Shown: piece after piece, positions 44,975-54,861 of the stretch
Layout: each line of letters opens with the position of its first letter
Position numbering within the stretch: the first letter of the stretch is position 1
Origin: CAWKMN01 sp963850765
GTDB lineage: Bacteria; Chloroflexota; Anaerolineae; Aggregatilineales; Aggregatilineaceae
Direction of reading: 5' to 3'
Assembly (NCBI GenBank): GCA_963850765.1
Contig: CAWKMN010000001.1
Location: forward strand, 186,001-250,000
DNA: 64,000 nucleotides
Program-made: the position numbers and the translations under genes
Notes under the pieces: model-generated
Told to the model about the DNA's origin: nothing
Seen by the model: the letters and a program-made list of their open reading frames with translations, nothing else
The model's database searches: none

Positions 44975-47900
44975 ATGATCCAGAAACTGCGTTTTTACAC
45001 GCGCCACTCGTTGAACGACTTGCGCGTAAATGGACAGCGCACGATTTTTGCGCTGCTGTGTATCGCGGCGGGCGTGGCGGCGATTGTCAGCCTGCAAACG
45101 CTCGGCCAGATGATCGAGGATACGCTGACCGGCAGCCTGCAAGAAGCCAATCGTGGCGACATGCGGATTAATGTGCCGTCGCAGTTCGAGGGAGGCGACG
45201 AGGAAGATAATGGTCCGTCCAACGACGACCTGATCCAGCAGGGCGTTGACGAGGGGGTGGTCACCGAGGGCGGCACGTTTGCCATGAACTACATCTCCGC
45301 CGACGGGATCGAAACCATCCGCAACTGGTTTGCGGATCACTACCCCGGCTCGGATGTCACCTACCGGCAGTCGGCCAACAGTTTCACGTCGGGCCAGTCG
45401 ATCACGCTGCCGGCTAAGGAAACCGAGAAGGCGTTTGTCTCGCCGTTCATCGTCGAAGCCGCCAAGTACCCGTTTTACGGGGAGTGGAATGTCGAATCCG
45501 GCGAGAAGCTGAGCGACGTCATCCAGTCGCGCAACGACATCGTGCTGAGCCGCAATCTGGCCGACGATATCGACGCGGAAGTGGGCGACGTCGTTCGTCT
45601 GAGCGGGGCCAGCGAAGATTTTGTCGTGGCCGGCATCATGCCCACCGACGAGGAAAGCGGCTTCGAGAACGTGTTCGGCTCGCTGTTTGGCTACTACTTC
45701 ATCGACGTGAGCGCGGTGGACCTGTTCGCGGATATGACCCCCGGCGCAGACATCGTGTTTGTCAAGCTGGACGATCCCAGCCAGGTCGAAGCGGCCAGCG
45801 ACGCGCTCAGCGAAGACTTCCCGTATCTGGATAATACGACCACGGACGATCTCGAAGAGCAGAACTCCGATATCTCGAAGTATGTCGGCCAGATGGTCAC
45901 GGTGATGGGGCTGGTCTCGCTGCTGATCGGCGGGATCGGGATTGTCAACACCATGCTGGTCATCGTCAGCCGCCGCACCACCGAGATCGCCGTGCTCAAG
46001 ACGATCGGGCTCGAAGGCGAGCAGGTGACGGTGCTGTTCCTGGTCGAAGCGATTCTGATGGGTATCTTCGGCAGCCTGATCGGGATTGTGCTGGGCTGGC
46101 TGGCGGCGCTGGCGATCAAGGGCGTGGCCGAGAATTTCCTGGCCCAAACGCTGACTTTCCGCATCACCTTGCAGCCCGCGCTGACCGGCCTCCTGGTCGG
46201 CGTGATCACGACCGGCATTTTCGGCCTGATGCCAACGCTGGCCGCCGGGCAGGTGCGTCCTAATCTCGTGCTGCGTCCGAGTGAAGATGTTGTCCCCAAG
46301 GCGGGGCGGGCGCGCTCGCTGGCGGCGCTGGTGTTTGTCATGCTGGCGATCAGCCTGGTCGCGCAGCCGTTGATCCGCGATCTGCTGGACGATGACACGC
46401 TCCGCTCGGCGGCGCAAGGCGTCGGGGCGCTGCTCGGTTTTCTGATGGGCGTGTCGATGCTGGCAGGTGGCGTGCTCGTCAACCGGACCGGCGGCAACCT
46501 TGGCCTGCGCATCGTGCGCTGGCTGCTGCTGATCCCCGGCCTGCCGATCCTGGGCTTCCTGTTTGGCCGCTATGTTCCAGCGCTGCTGCTGCTCTTCGGC
46601 ACGTTTGTCACCGTGGGGATGCTGTATGTCCTGCTGTGGGTGCTGATCTGGACGATCGGCGGCGGCTCATTGGCCGACATCTGGGCGCTCAAGTGGAAGC
46701 GCATCCAGAACTTCCGGCGCGGGCTGGCTCGTTCCGGCGGCTTGACAGGCAACGTCATCGTCCGCCGGATCATCGACCTGGGGCTGATCGTCGTCACTCC
46801 GTTCGTGTGGCTCATCAACGCGGTGGTCGTCGTTTTCATGCTGCCGTTCTGGCTGCTGGGCCGCCTGATCCAGTGGCTGGCGTTCGTGGACTTCAAGCTG
46901 GCGCTGCGCTCGATGCTCGCCACCAAGGGCCGCAACGCCTCCACGCTGCTGGCGCTGGTGGTCGGCGTCTTCACGCTGAGCCTGATCACGATGCTGGCGA
47001 CCGCCATCACCAAACGCTTCGAGCAAATCCTGGTCGATGAGGTTGGCGGCAACGTCATCGTGATGGCCGCCGGCAGCGACGATACGCTGCAAAATGTCCA
47101 GACGCGGCTGGATTCGCTTGAGGGTGTGGAAAGCTACTCGCTGATGAGCACCTTCGAGGCTGACCTGGTATCGGCCACCTTCGCGGATACGGGCGAAACG
47201 CTCGATATGGCGGCGCTCAAAGAACGGGCGCTGGCTGAACTGGGCGAAAGCGACGATCCAACGCAGGACCCGGATAATCTGGATTGGCGGCTGAGCGGCG
47301 TGGACGCGCGCGAAGTCACCTCGAATCTGCCGGATGTAGACTTCTATGCGGGGCGGCAGCTTGGCCCCGCCGATACCGGACCGTGGGACGAGGCGCAGGG
47401 CCAATATCCGCCCATCATCATCGGCGCGGACGATCCGGTGATCGCCACCGGGCTTGAGATCGGTGACCGGCTGACGTTCCAGATCGCGGGCAGTGGCAAA
47501 GGCCCGCTCGGGATCGGCCCGACGAAAACTCAGGAAGTGACCTTCGAGATCGTCGGCATGGTAGACCGGCGCGGCAGCAATATCAGCGTGAACTTCGGCG
47601 CACCGAACTACGCGCCCAAGAGCGCTTTTGACGCGCGCGGCCTGTCACCGGATATGGTCAGTGCGGTCGTGGACGTCAACGAGAAGCAGATCCGCGAACT
47701 GCGCCGCTCGATGAACGAGATCACGGGTGTGTTCGTGCTCGAAACGAAGGTGCTCAACGAACTGATCAGCAGCCTGATCGAGCAGTTCACCTCGTTCCCG
47801 ATCCTGGTGGCCGGGCTATCGCTGGTCGTGGGTGGCATCGTGATCGCCAACTCGGTCGCGCTCTCCACGCTGGAACGCCGGCGCGAGATCGCCGTGATGA

Positions 47901-48178
47901 AGGCGGTCGGCTTGCAGCGCGAGCGCGTGCTGGGGATGCTGCTGCTCGAATATGGCCTGATGGGGCTGATCGGCGGTCTGATCGGCGTCGGCCTGGGCGC
48001 GCTGATCCTGCTGAGTTTGCTGATCCAGGTCTTCGGCGGTGAGTTAGGGCGCTCGATCCCGTACTTCACGGCGCTGCAACTGATGGGGCTGTGCGTGCTG
48101 ATCGCGCTGTTCGCCGCCATCCTGACGGCGTGGCGCGCATCGGGCGAAAAGCCGCTCAACGTGCTGCGGTACGAGTAG
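44975..48178 (+). CDS. Large double FtsX/MacB-type ABC transporter permease 2
   Basis: The 1067-aa protein is a paralog of the one at 40906-43905. It shares the N-terminus (RFYTRHSLNDLRVNGQRTIF), the helix VTVMGLVSLLIGGIGIVNTM, the second anchor NASTLLALVVGVFTLSLITM and the ending GEKPLNVLRYE. The extracytoplasmic domains are more diverged and more acidic (for example FEGGDEEDNGPSNDDL near residue 72). That suggests the two permeases share the ATPase but recognise different ligands. Three to four hydrophobic helices at each FtsX module and a middle cluster at about 450-640 are visible. An intrinsic terminator follows 30 bases after the stop. Confidence 0.88.
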   Translation: MIQKLRFYTRHSLNDLRVNGQRTIFALLCIAAGVAAIVSLQTLGQMIEDTLTGSLQEANRGDMRINVPSQFEGGDEEDNGPSNDDLIQQGVDEGVVTEGGTFAMNYISADGIETIRNWFADHYPGSDVTYRQSANSFTSGQSITLPAKETEKAFVSPFIVEAAKYPFYGEWNVESGEKLSDVIQSRNDIVLSRNLADDIDAEVGDVVRLSGASEDFVVAGIMPTDEESGFENVFGSLFGYYFIDVSAVDLFADMTPGADIVFVKLDDPSQVEAASDALSEDFPYLDNTTTDDLEEQNSDISKYVGQMVTVMGLVSLLIGGIGIVNTMLVIVSRRTTEIAVLKTIGLEGEQVTVLFLVEAILMGIFGSLIGIVLGWLAALAIKGVAENFLAQTLTFRITLQPALTGLLVGVITTGIFGLMPTLAAGQVRPNLVLRPSEDVVPKAGRARSLAALVFVMLAISLVAQPLIRDLLDDDTLRSAAQGVGALLGFLMGVSMLAGGVLVNRTGGNLGLRIVRWLLLIPGLPILGFLFGRYVPALLLLFGTFVTVGMLYVLLWVLIWTIGGGSLADIWALKWKRIQNFRRGLARSGGLTGNVIVRRIIDLGLIVVTPFVWLINAVVVVFMLPFWLLGRLIQWLAFVDFKLALRSMLATKGRNASTLLALVVGVFTLSLITMLATAITKRFEQILVDEVGGNVIVMAAGSDDTLQNVQTRLDSLEGVESYSLMSTFEADLVSATFADTGETLDMAALKERALAELGESDDPTQDPDNLDWRLSGVDAREVTSNLPDVDFYAGRQLGPADTGPWDEAQGQYPPIIIGADDPVIATGLEIGDRLTFQIAGSGKGPLGIGPTKTQEVTFEIVGMVDRRGSNISVNFGAPNYAPKSAFDARGLSPDMVSAVVDVNEKQIRELRRSMNEITGVFVLETKVLNELISSLIEQFTSFPILVAGLSLVVGGIVIANSVALSTLERRREIAVMKAVGLQRERVLGMLLLEYGLMGLIGGLIGVGLGALILLSLLIQVFGGELGRSIPYFTALQLMGLCVLIALFAAILTAWRASGEKPLNVLRYE

Positions 48179-48207
48179 CGACAAATATTCACCTAATGAA
48201 TTACAAT

Positions 48208-48232
48208 GCCGCGAACAAACGCGGCCTTTTTG
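48208..48232 (+). terminator. Intrinsic terminator after the second FtsX permease
   Basis: The stem GCCGCG (48208-48213) and CGCGGC (48220-48225) encloses AACAAA and is followed by CTTTTTG. Confidence 0.8.
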
Positions 48233-48303
48233 CTCAAGAAGCGGTGGTGTCGATGTAAGATAATAGAACGTAAAGACTCAGGTTGCTAAACGGAGGTTTC
48301 ATA

Positions 48304-48408
48304 GTGGAGCAGACTATACGGGCAGTTTATGAGGACGGAGTACTGAGGCCCTTAGAGCCGATCCATCTCACTGAGCATGAGTTAGTTGAACTCCGCATAC
48401 ATCGCTGA
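48304..48408 (+). CDS. DUF104/AF2212-like antitoxin, possibly shortened
   Basis: A 34-aa product from GTG 48304 has GGAGGT eight bases upstream. VEQTIRAVYEDGVLRPLEPI followed by LTEHELVELRI is the typical DUF104 start, which in other bacteria is an antitoxin of VapC-like toxins of 60-90 aa. Here TGA comes at 48406, but another frame continues to TAG 48567-48569 as FEEIQDLTHGAHDESLDRLL. That looks like the missing acidic C-terminus, so one base may be lost near 48400. No toxin gene follows; the next gene is adenine deaminase. The 441-base gap 48179-48619 holds only this and the terminator. Confidence 0.6.
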   Translation: MEQTIRAVYEDGVLRPLEPIHLTEHELVELRIHR

Positions 48409-48619
48409 CGAGCATCGTAGGGTTTCGTCTCGGTGGATCATGGGCATCGCATCCAGGTGATGAAGCACCATCCTTTGAGGAAATTCAAGATCTGACGCAT
48501 GGCGCACATGACGAATCATTGGACCGGCTGCTCGATCAGATAGATACAGAGCCCGATGACCACCGCTAGCATCAACCTTTCTTTACTATGATCTGGTAAA
48601 TCCGCAAAGGACTTCCGCC

Positions 48620-50335
48620 ATGAATCTTTCCGAACGTATCGCCGCCGCGCGCGGCCAAACTCCCGCCGATCTGCTGCTGACCAACCTGCAACTGGTCAAT
48701 GTCTTTTCCGGCGAGATTTACCCCTCCGAAATCGCGATCAAAGACGAGCTGATTATCGGCGTGGGCGCGGGTTATACCGCCGCCGAAACGATCGATCTGG
48801 GCGGGCGTTACGTCGCCCCCGGCCTGATCGACGCGCACGTGCATATCGAGAGCAGCATGTGCATCCCGCCGATCTTCAGCGAGGCGGCGCTGACACACGG
48901 CGTGACGACCGTTGTCACCGATCCGCACGAGATCGCCAATGTGCACGGCCTGGACGGGATCCGCTTCATGCTCGAACTCGGCCCGTGGCGGCTATCTGAG
49001 CATGTTTGTCATGGCGTCAAGCTGCGTCCCGGCCACGCACATGGAAACGAGTGGCGCGCGCCTGGAAGCGAGCGATCTCCTATCGCTGCTGGCGCATCCG
49101 TGGGTGCTGGGGCTGGCCGAGATGATGAACTATCCCGGCGTGCTACCTGGGCGATCCGGGCGTGCTGGCGAAGATCGAAGCGTTCGCCGGGCGCGTGCTG
49201 GACGGTCACTGCCCCGGCCTGACCGGACCTGATCTCAACGCGTACATTGCCGCCGGCATCGGCAGCGATCACGAATGCACCACCGTCGAGGAGGCGCGCG
49301 AGAAGCTGCAAAAGGGCATGGTGATCTTCATCAGACGAGGGGACCACCACGCACAACCTGCGCCCGCTGCTGCCGCTGATCACGCCAGAGAACAGCCGCC
49401 GCCTGTGCTGGTGTACCGACGATCGCCAGCCCGCCGATCTGCTGGACGAGGGCTCGATCGACCACATCATCCGCAAGGCGATCGGCGAGGGCGGGCTCGA
49501 TCCGATGACGGCGATCCGGTTGGGCACGCTCAACACGGCGGAATACTTCCGGCTGCACGACCGGGGCGCGATCGCGCCGGGCCGCCGCGCCGATCTGTGG
49601 GTCTTCTCCGATCTGCACGCGCCGCGCGCCGAGATGGTCTACTGCGGCGGGACGCTGGTCGCGCAGGATGGAGCGCTGACGGTCGAGATCGTGCCGCCGC
49701 AGGTCGCGCCGCTGCCGCGCTCGATGAATATTCGCTGGGACGCGGTGGACTTCACGATCCCAGCCAGCGGGCCGCGCGTGCGCGTGATCGGCAGCCTCGA
49801 AAACCAGGTGATCACCGAACACCGCCTCGAAGACGCGCGTATCGAGAACGGACAGGCCGTGGCCGATCCCGCGCGCGACATCCTGAAAATGGCGGTGATC
49901 GAGCGGCACCACGCGACCGGCCACGTCGGCAAGGGCTTTATCTCCGGCATCGGGCTTCAGCGCGGCGCGATCGCGGGCACCGTCGCCCACGATCATCACA
50001 ATCTGGTCGTGATCGGCGCGGACGATGTGAGCATGATGACCGCCGCGCGCGCGGTGGATCGGATGGGCGGGGGGCTGGTCGCGGCCCTGGGCGAAACCGT
50101 GCTGGCCGAACTGCCGCTGCCGGTCGGCGGGCTGATGTCCGACCGGCCGATCCGCGAGGTGCGCGCCGGGCTGGATCGGCTGTTCGACGTCACGCGGCAC
50201 ACGCTCGGATCGCCGCTGCACGATCCGTTCATGGCGATGAGCTTCATGGCGCTCGAAGTGATCCCGCATCTCAAGCTGACCGATGTCGGGCTGGTGGATG
50301 GGGATCGGTTTGAGGTGGTGGGGTTGTTCGCGTGA
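48620..50335 (+). pseudogene. ade: Adenine deaminase, three frameshifts as sequenced
   Basis: Four joined segments give about 570 aa, the usual length for the amidohydrolase-type adenine deaminase that makes hypoxanthine. Motifs are APGLIDAHVHIESSM (metal HxH), THGVTTVVTDPHEIANVHG, SSCVPATHMETSGARL, GLAEMMNYPGV, GIGSDHECTTVEEAREK and CWCTDDRQPADLL (metal Asp), and the C-domain has RHHATGHVGKGFISGIGL. Each frame change is one extra base: G near 48987, C near 49141 and C near 49337. All motifs on both sides are intact, so sequence error is likely. With xpt, guaA and the nucleoside transporter downstream it supports a purine salvage theme. Confidence 0.9.
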
Positions 50336-50364
50336 GGGATATGAGGCGTGAGTTTTGAGTTATG

Positions 50365-50470
50365 AGTTTGCCCCTCCCTAAATCCCTCCCCACACAGTGG
50401 AGAGGGACTTGTCCCCACGCGTTTTTCCCCCTCTCTACCTAGTAGGGAGGGGGCAGGGGGAAGGGGCTAG
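50365..50470. repeat. GAGAGGGG-type palindromic repeat
   Basis: CCCCTCCCTAAATCCCTCCC, GTGGAGAGGGACTTG and TAGGGAGGGGGCAGGGGGAA form facing arms. It lies between ade and the BMP-family gene, next to TGAGTTTTGAGTTATGAGTT simple sequence. Confidence 0.68.
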
Positions 50471-50587
50471 TCCGGGCAAAAAACTATCTTTTTGCAGCAT
50501 TTTGCACTAAACTGGTGGTAGTCAGGCGCAAATCTGACGATAAAATTAATGCTGCTTAGATTGCCAATGAAATTCAGGAGAGAGTAC

Positions 50588-51835
50588 ATGTTCAAGAAAG
50601 TGGCTGTTCTCTTAACGTTGGTCGCGTTGGTCGCGGGCGGTCTGACCGTCTCGACAGCGCGCACCGCCGCCCAGGATGAATTCATTTTTGGTGTGGTCCT
50701 GGTGGGGCCGCAGGATGATCATGGCTGGAGCCAGGCGCACTATGAGGCCGCCGAATATGTGGAGGCCAATCTGCCGGGCGCGAAGAAAATCGTCCTGGAG
50801 AGCCTGAACTCCGCTGACCGTCCCGACACGACGCTGGATCAGGTTGTTGGGGATATGGTGGCGCAGGGCGCAAAACTGATTCTGACGACCTCTGCCGATT
50901 TTGAGGTGGATACCACCGTTGTGGCGGCGCTGTATCCTGATGTGACCTTCATCAACGTGTCCGGTGATGACGCCCTGTGGGGTATCGCGCCGGAGAACGC
51001 CGGCAACTTCATGGGCCAGATGGAATATGGCAAGATGATCGCCGGCTGTGCCGCCGCGCTGAAGACTCAGACCGGCCAGATCGGGTATGTCGGGCCGCTG
51101 GTGGACCCCGAAACGACCCGTCTGGTGAACTCGGTGTATCTGGGCGCGCGCTACTGCTACGAGAACTATCGCGGCCTGAATCCGGACGACCTCAAGTTCG
51201 GCGTCACCTGGATCGGCTTCTGGTTCAATATCCCCGGTGTGACGCTCGACCCCACCGAGGTTGCGAACGCCTTCCTGGATGACGGCGCGGATGTGCTGAT
51301 CTCCGGTATCGACACGCCCGAAGCGACCGTCGTGGCGGGCCAGCGTGCCGCCGAAGGTGAAGCGGTCTGGTCCGTGCCCTACGACTACCAGGGCGCTTGC
51401 GAAACCGCCCCTGACATCTGCCTCGGCACCCCCTATTTCAACTGGGGCCCTGCCTACCTGAACGCGGTTAAGGGCGTTATGGAAGGCACCTGGGCGCAGT
51501 CGTGGGATTGGAACGCGCCCGACTGGGCCGACATCAACAACCCGGATACGTCCGCCGTTGGTTTTGTGTATGGCAACGGGCTGACCGACGAAGAAAAGGC
51601 CCAGCTTGACGAGTTCATCGCCGGGCTGGCGGCGGGTGCGCAGGGCGAAGAGGGCGGCCTCAACCTGTGGGTTGGCCCGCTGACCTTCCAGGATGGCAGC
51701 GAGTTCCTGGCTGACGGCGTCGCCGCGACCGAAAAGCAGATCTGGTTCCAGGCCGCGAACGCCGACGAAGCAACCGCGCCAGATGAAGTCATTCCGCCGC
51801 AGCTTCTTGCCGGGGTCGAGGGCTCGACCCAGTAA
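50588..51835 (+). CDS. BMP-family (nucleoside-type) ABC transporter substrate-binding protein
   Basis: The 415-aa exported protein starts MFKKVAVLLTLVALVAGGLT at ATG 50588 after AGGAGAGAGTAC. The signal peptide ends near TARTAAQ; there is no lipobox Cys, unlike many BMP lipoproteins. The BMP/Bmp-PnrA pattern includes FGVVLVGPQDDHGWSQAHYE, MVAQGAKLILTTSADF, TFINVSGDDALWGIAPENAG and DVLISGIDTPEATVVAGQRA. Family members bind nucleosides or purine bases. The ATPase and permease genes follow on the same strand after a terminator, consistent with extra expression of the binding protein. Confidence 0.9.
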   Translation: MFKKVAVLLTLVALVAGGLTVSTARTAAQDEFIFGVVLVGPQDDHGWSQAHYEAAEYVEANLPGAKKIVLESLNSADRPDTTLDQVVGDMVAQGAKLILTTSADFEVDTTVVAALYPDVTFINVSGDDALWGIAPENAGNFMGQMEYGKMIAGCAAALKTQTGQIGYVGPLVDPETTRLVNSVYLGARYCYENYRGLNPDDLKFGVTWIGFWFNIPGVTLDPTEVANAFLDDGADVLISGIDTPEATVVAGQRAAEGEAVWSVPYDYQGACETAPDICLGTPYFNWGPAYLNAVKGVMEGTWAQSWDWNAPDWADINNPDTSAVGFVYGNGLTDEEKAQLDEFIAGLAAGAQGEEGGLNLWVGPLTFQDGSEFLADGVAATEKQIWFQAANADEATAPDEVIPPQLLAGVEGSTQ

Positions 51836-51858
51836 CGCCTGCTGCTGAGATAGCATTG

Positions 51859-51890
51859 AGGAGAGGGCCAACACCCCTCTCCTATTTTTT
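51859..51890 (+). terminator. Intrinsic terminator after the BMP binding-protein gene
   Basis: The perfect 9-bp stem AGGAGAGGG (51859-51867) and CCCTCTCCT (51875-51883) is followed by ATTTTTT. It separates the binding-protein gene from the transporter core genes. Confidence 0.82.
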
Positions 51891-51938
51891 CGCGTCGTTA
51901 CCGTGAATGCGGGTAGAATAACCCGAATCATGGGATCA

Positions 51939-52110
51939 GGGCGGGTTAACAAACCTGCCCCTGCTCAAAACTCACGACTCGGGCCTTATGCTAAATCTAG
52001 GCCTCACCCCGTCCGACCTTGGCGGATCCCCCTCTCCAGCCGAGCTAGAGAGGGACTTGCCGGCGACCTCTCCCCTCTCTGGCTGTGCCGGAGAGGGGGC
52101 CGGGGGGTGA
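51939..52110. repeat. Hairpin repeats upstream of the transporter ATPase gene
   Basis: CAGGGCGGGTTAACAAACCT is a GGCGGGTT hairpin like the one at 2410. CCCCTCTCCAGCCGAGC and GGCTGTGCCGGAGAGGGGGC then form a GAGAGGGG copy. Together with ACTGATAACTGTTTACTGAT simple sequence they account for the 352-base gap 51836-52187; no gene is seen. Confidence 0.65.
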
Positions 52111-52187
52111 GGCCAGTCGAAAACTATGAACTAGCATAACACCCAACTCAACACTGATAACTGTTTACTGATCACTCAAAACTGCTG

Positions 52188-53651
52188 ATGCGCGTCGAAC
52201 TCCGTAATATTTCAAAGACTTTTGGGCGGGTGCGAGCCAACCAGGACATCTCGCTGACCTTCGAGCCGGGGCGGATCTATGCCATCCTGGGCGAGAACGG
52301 CGCGGGCAAAAGCACCCTGATGAAAATCATGTCCGGCTACCAATCCGCCGACCAGGGCGAGATCGTAGTCGATGGACAGGCCGTGATCCTGACCGCTCCC
52401 ACCGACGCCATCGCGCATGGGATCGGCATGCTCTACCAGGACCCGCTCGACTTCCCGCCGTTTACCGTGCTCGAAAACTTCATCGCCGGGCGGCCGGGTG
52501 GATTCTTCCCCGACCGTGAGGCGGCGCTCAAACAGTTTTTAGCGCTGAGCCGCCGGTTTGGTTTCACCCTGTCGTCGGGCCGTTATGTCGATACCCTGAC
52601 CATTGGCGAGCGCCAGCAGCTTGAGATTCTGCGCCTGCTTTCGCTCAACGTCCGCACGCTGATTCTGGACGAGCCGACGACGGGCATCAGCGCCGAGCAG
52701 AAAACCGCGCTGTTTAACGTGCTCAAGGCGCTGGCCCACGACGAGGGTATGACGATCATTCTCGTCTCGCACAAGCTCGAAGACGTGATCGAATTGTGCA
52801 ACCATGCCTATGTGCTGCGGCGGGGCAAACTGGTGGGCGAGAAGGTCGTGCCCTGCCCCATCGCGGAGCTGGTCGAGTTGATGTTTGGCAAGGTCATCGA
52901 GCGCCAGACCCGCCCCTCGATTGTCTGCGGCGCGCCGGTGCTCCAGGTCAAAAACCTGTCCGTCGCCAGCCACCGCCTGACCGTCGAGAATCTCTCGCTG
53001 CAAGTGTGCGAGTGCGAGGTGATCGGACTGGCCGGGCTGGATGGCAGCGGCCAGGGTGAGTTTGTCCGCGCGTGTACCGGGCTGCATCCGCCGTTCGCGG
53101 GCACGATCGGCATCAAGGGCCGTGATATGACGCACGCCCTCTATCACCAGTTCAAACAGGCGGGCGTGGCGTTTCTGCCGGCCGGCCGCCTGGAAGAAGG
53201 GCTGATTCAGGGGATGACGCTCACGCAGCATTTCGCGCTCACGCTGCCCGGCAAAAGCCCCTGGGTGAACTGGCTCGACGCACGCCGCCTAACCGGCGAA
53301 CGCATCCGGCATTTTAACGTCAAGGGACAGCCGGGCAGTCCGATCCAGACATTATCCGGCGGGAACCAGCAGCGGTTCGCGCTGTCGCTGCTGCCGCGCA
53401 ATCTGCGCCTGCTGCTGCTCGAACATCCCACGCGCGGCCTCGACGTCGAGAGCGCCAATATGATCTGGGAGCAGCTTCTCGCGCGCCGCCAGGAGGGCAC
53501 GGCGATCGTGTTCATCTCGGCGGAACTGGATGAGATCGTCGCCTACAGCGATTGGATCGTGGTGTTTTCGGGCGGGCGCGCGACCGTGGTTCAGGATCAG
53601 GCCGAGATGACGGCGAGCCGCCTCGGTGAACTCATCGGCGGGAGGGCGTAA
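52188..53651 (+). CDS. Sugar/nucleoside ABC transporter ATPase (duplicated RbsA/NupO-type)
   Basis: The 487-aa protein has two ABC domains in tandem. The first has Walker A LGENGAGKSTLMKIMSG, Walker B RTLILDEPTTGISAEQ and the H-loop in IILVSHKLED. The second has a degenerate Walker A LAGLDGSGQGEFVRACTG, signature TLSGGNQQRFALSLLPRN and Walker B LLLLEHPTRGLDVES. Such duplicated ATPases energise BMP-type nucleoside and ribose importers. The first permease gene begins one base after its stop, so translation is coupled. Cys-rich VCECEVIGLAGL before the second half is a local oddity. Confidence 0.92.
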   Translation: MRVELRNISKTFGRVRANQDISLTFEPGRIYAILGENGAGKSTLMKIMSGYQSADQGEIVVDGQAVILTAPTDAIAHGIGMLYQDPLDFPPFTVLENFIAGRPGGFFPDREAALKQFLALSRRFGFTLSSGRYVDTLTIGERQQLEILRLLSLNVRTLILDEPTTGISAEQKTALFNVLKALAHDEGMTIILVSHKLEDVIELCNHAYVLRRGKLVGEKVVPCPIAELVELMFGKVIERQTRPSIVCGAPVLQVKNLSVASHRLTVENLSLQVCECEVIGLAGLDGSGQGEFVRACTGLHPPFAGTIGIKGRDMTHALYHQFKQAGVAFLPAGRLEEGLIQGMTLTQHFALTLPGKSPWVNWLDARRLTGERIRHFNVKGQPGSPIQTLSGGNQQRFALSLLPRNLRLLLLEHPTRGLDVESANMIWEQLLARRQEGTAIVFISAELDEIVAYSDWIVVFSGGRATVVQDQAEMTASRLGELIGGRA

Positions 53652-53652
53652 C

Positions 53653-54861
53653 ATGGCCTCTATCACGCAGCAAACCTCAACGCCCCGGCCCGCGCCGTCT
53701 CCTATGGAGCGCCGCGCGCGTTACGTGCTCGATCTGCTGCCCGCGATCCTCGCGCCGCTGTTTGGCATTCTGGCGGCCCTGCTGATCATTATTCTGATCC
53801 TGCAATGGCAGGGGGCCGATCCGAAGATCGCCTGGGACTATGTGTACGACGGCACGCTCGAAACCGCCGAAAAGCGCGCCGATCTGATCTCGTTCTGGAT
53901 GCCGCTGGCGATCACCTCCTTTGGACTGGTGCTGACTTACAACGCCGGGCTGTGGAATATCGGCGTCGAGGGCCAGATGATCATGGGGTCGATCGCCGCG
54001 ACCTGGGCGGTGCGCCTGTTCACCGAATACGAAGCCGGCAAGGGGCCGGATCTGGCCGGCCTGGGCCACACGCCGGTGCTGCTGATGTGTTTTATCTTCG
54101 GCGCGGCGGGCGGCGCGATCTGGGCGGCGGTGGCGGCGGTGCTCAAAACACGCGGCGGCGTCAACGAGATTTTTGGCGGCGTGGCGCTGAACTTCATCGC
54201 CCAGACGTTTAACATGTACCTGATCTCGAACGGCGGCCCCTGGCAGCCGACTGGCAGCCGTGCCACGGAAACGGCGCGTTTCCCGGCCGCGGCGCAGCTT
54301 CCCGTCTTTGAGGATTTCCGCCGGCTCAGCCCGATTCCGATCTATGTGACGGCGGGCGCGCTGGTGCTGATCTGCCTGATCATGTATATCGCGCGCTGGG
54401 GCTTGCAGCTTCGCGCCATGGGCAAGAACCAGAAATCGGCGTTTCTGCTCGGTGTGCGGACGCAGCGCAATATCATCCTGGCGATGGCGCTGTGCGGCGC
54501 GCTGGCCGGGCTTGGCGGCGCGTTCCGCGTGCTGGCCCCGGATGTCACCAAGCTGACCGCAACCCCGTCCGGCGGGATCGGCTTTCTGGCGATCCTGGTG
54601 GTGCTGCTGGCGTCGATGTCGGCCATCCTGACGCCGTTTGTATCGTTCGTGTTCGCCGTGCTGTCGAAAGGTGGGCAGCGCCTCGAAAGCGGCTTCCAGT
54701 GGGACTACGAAATCGATCTGGACCGCTCGCTGGTGCGCGTGCTGCAAAGCACGGTGGTTTTGATGGTCGTGCTGGCGTTTGGCGTGCGCAACCGCTATTT
54801 CCCGCCGCGCCGGCTGCAAGCCGCTGTTGATGACGATGATGCCGAAATCGACCGAACCTGA
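53653..54861 (+). CDS. Nucleoside-type ABC transporter permease (NupP-like)
   Basis: The 402-aa permease starts MASITQQTSTPRPAPSPMER at ATG 53653 after GGAGGGCG. About ten membrane helices are visible, including LAPLFGILAALLIIILILQW. The BPD_transp_2 signature region is NAGLWNIGVEGQMIMGSIAA, and the EAA-like loop is RGGVNEIFGGVALNFIAQT. It pairs with the permease at 56257-57228 to form the membrane channel. Unusually, four small unrelated genes now separate the two. Its last 23 bases overlap the start of the next small gene. Confidence 0.91.
   Translation: MASITQQTSTPRPAPSPMERRARYVLDLLPAILAPLFGILAALLIIILILQWQGADPKIAWDYVYDGTLETAEKRADLISFWMPLAITSFGLVLTYNAGLWNIGVEGQMIMGSIAATWAVRLFTEYEAGKGPDLAGLGHTPVLLMCFIFGAAGGAIWAAVAAVLKTRGGVNEIFGGVALNFIAQTFNMYLISNGGPWQPTGSRATETARFPAAAQLPVFEDFRRLSPIPIYVTAGALVLICLIMYIARWGLQLRAMGKNQKSAFLLGVRTQRNIILAMALCGALAGLGGAFRVLAPDVTKLTATPSGGIGFLAILVVLLASMSAILTPFVSFVFAVLSKGGQRLESGFQWDYEIDLDRSLVRVLQSTVVLMVVLAFGVRNRYFPPRRLQAAVDDDDAEIDRT

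Noticed and set aside
50336..50587. Possible small gene or RNA in the gap before the BMP binding-protein gene
   Set aside because: The sequence is explained by a GAGAGGGG palindrome and simple TGAGTT repeats; no start site with coding-like frame is seen.
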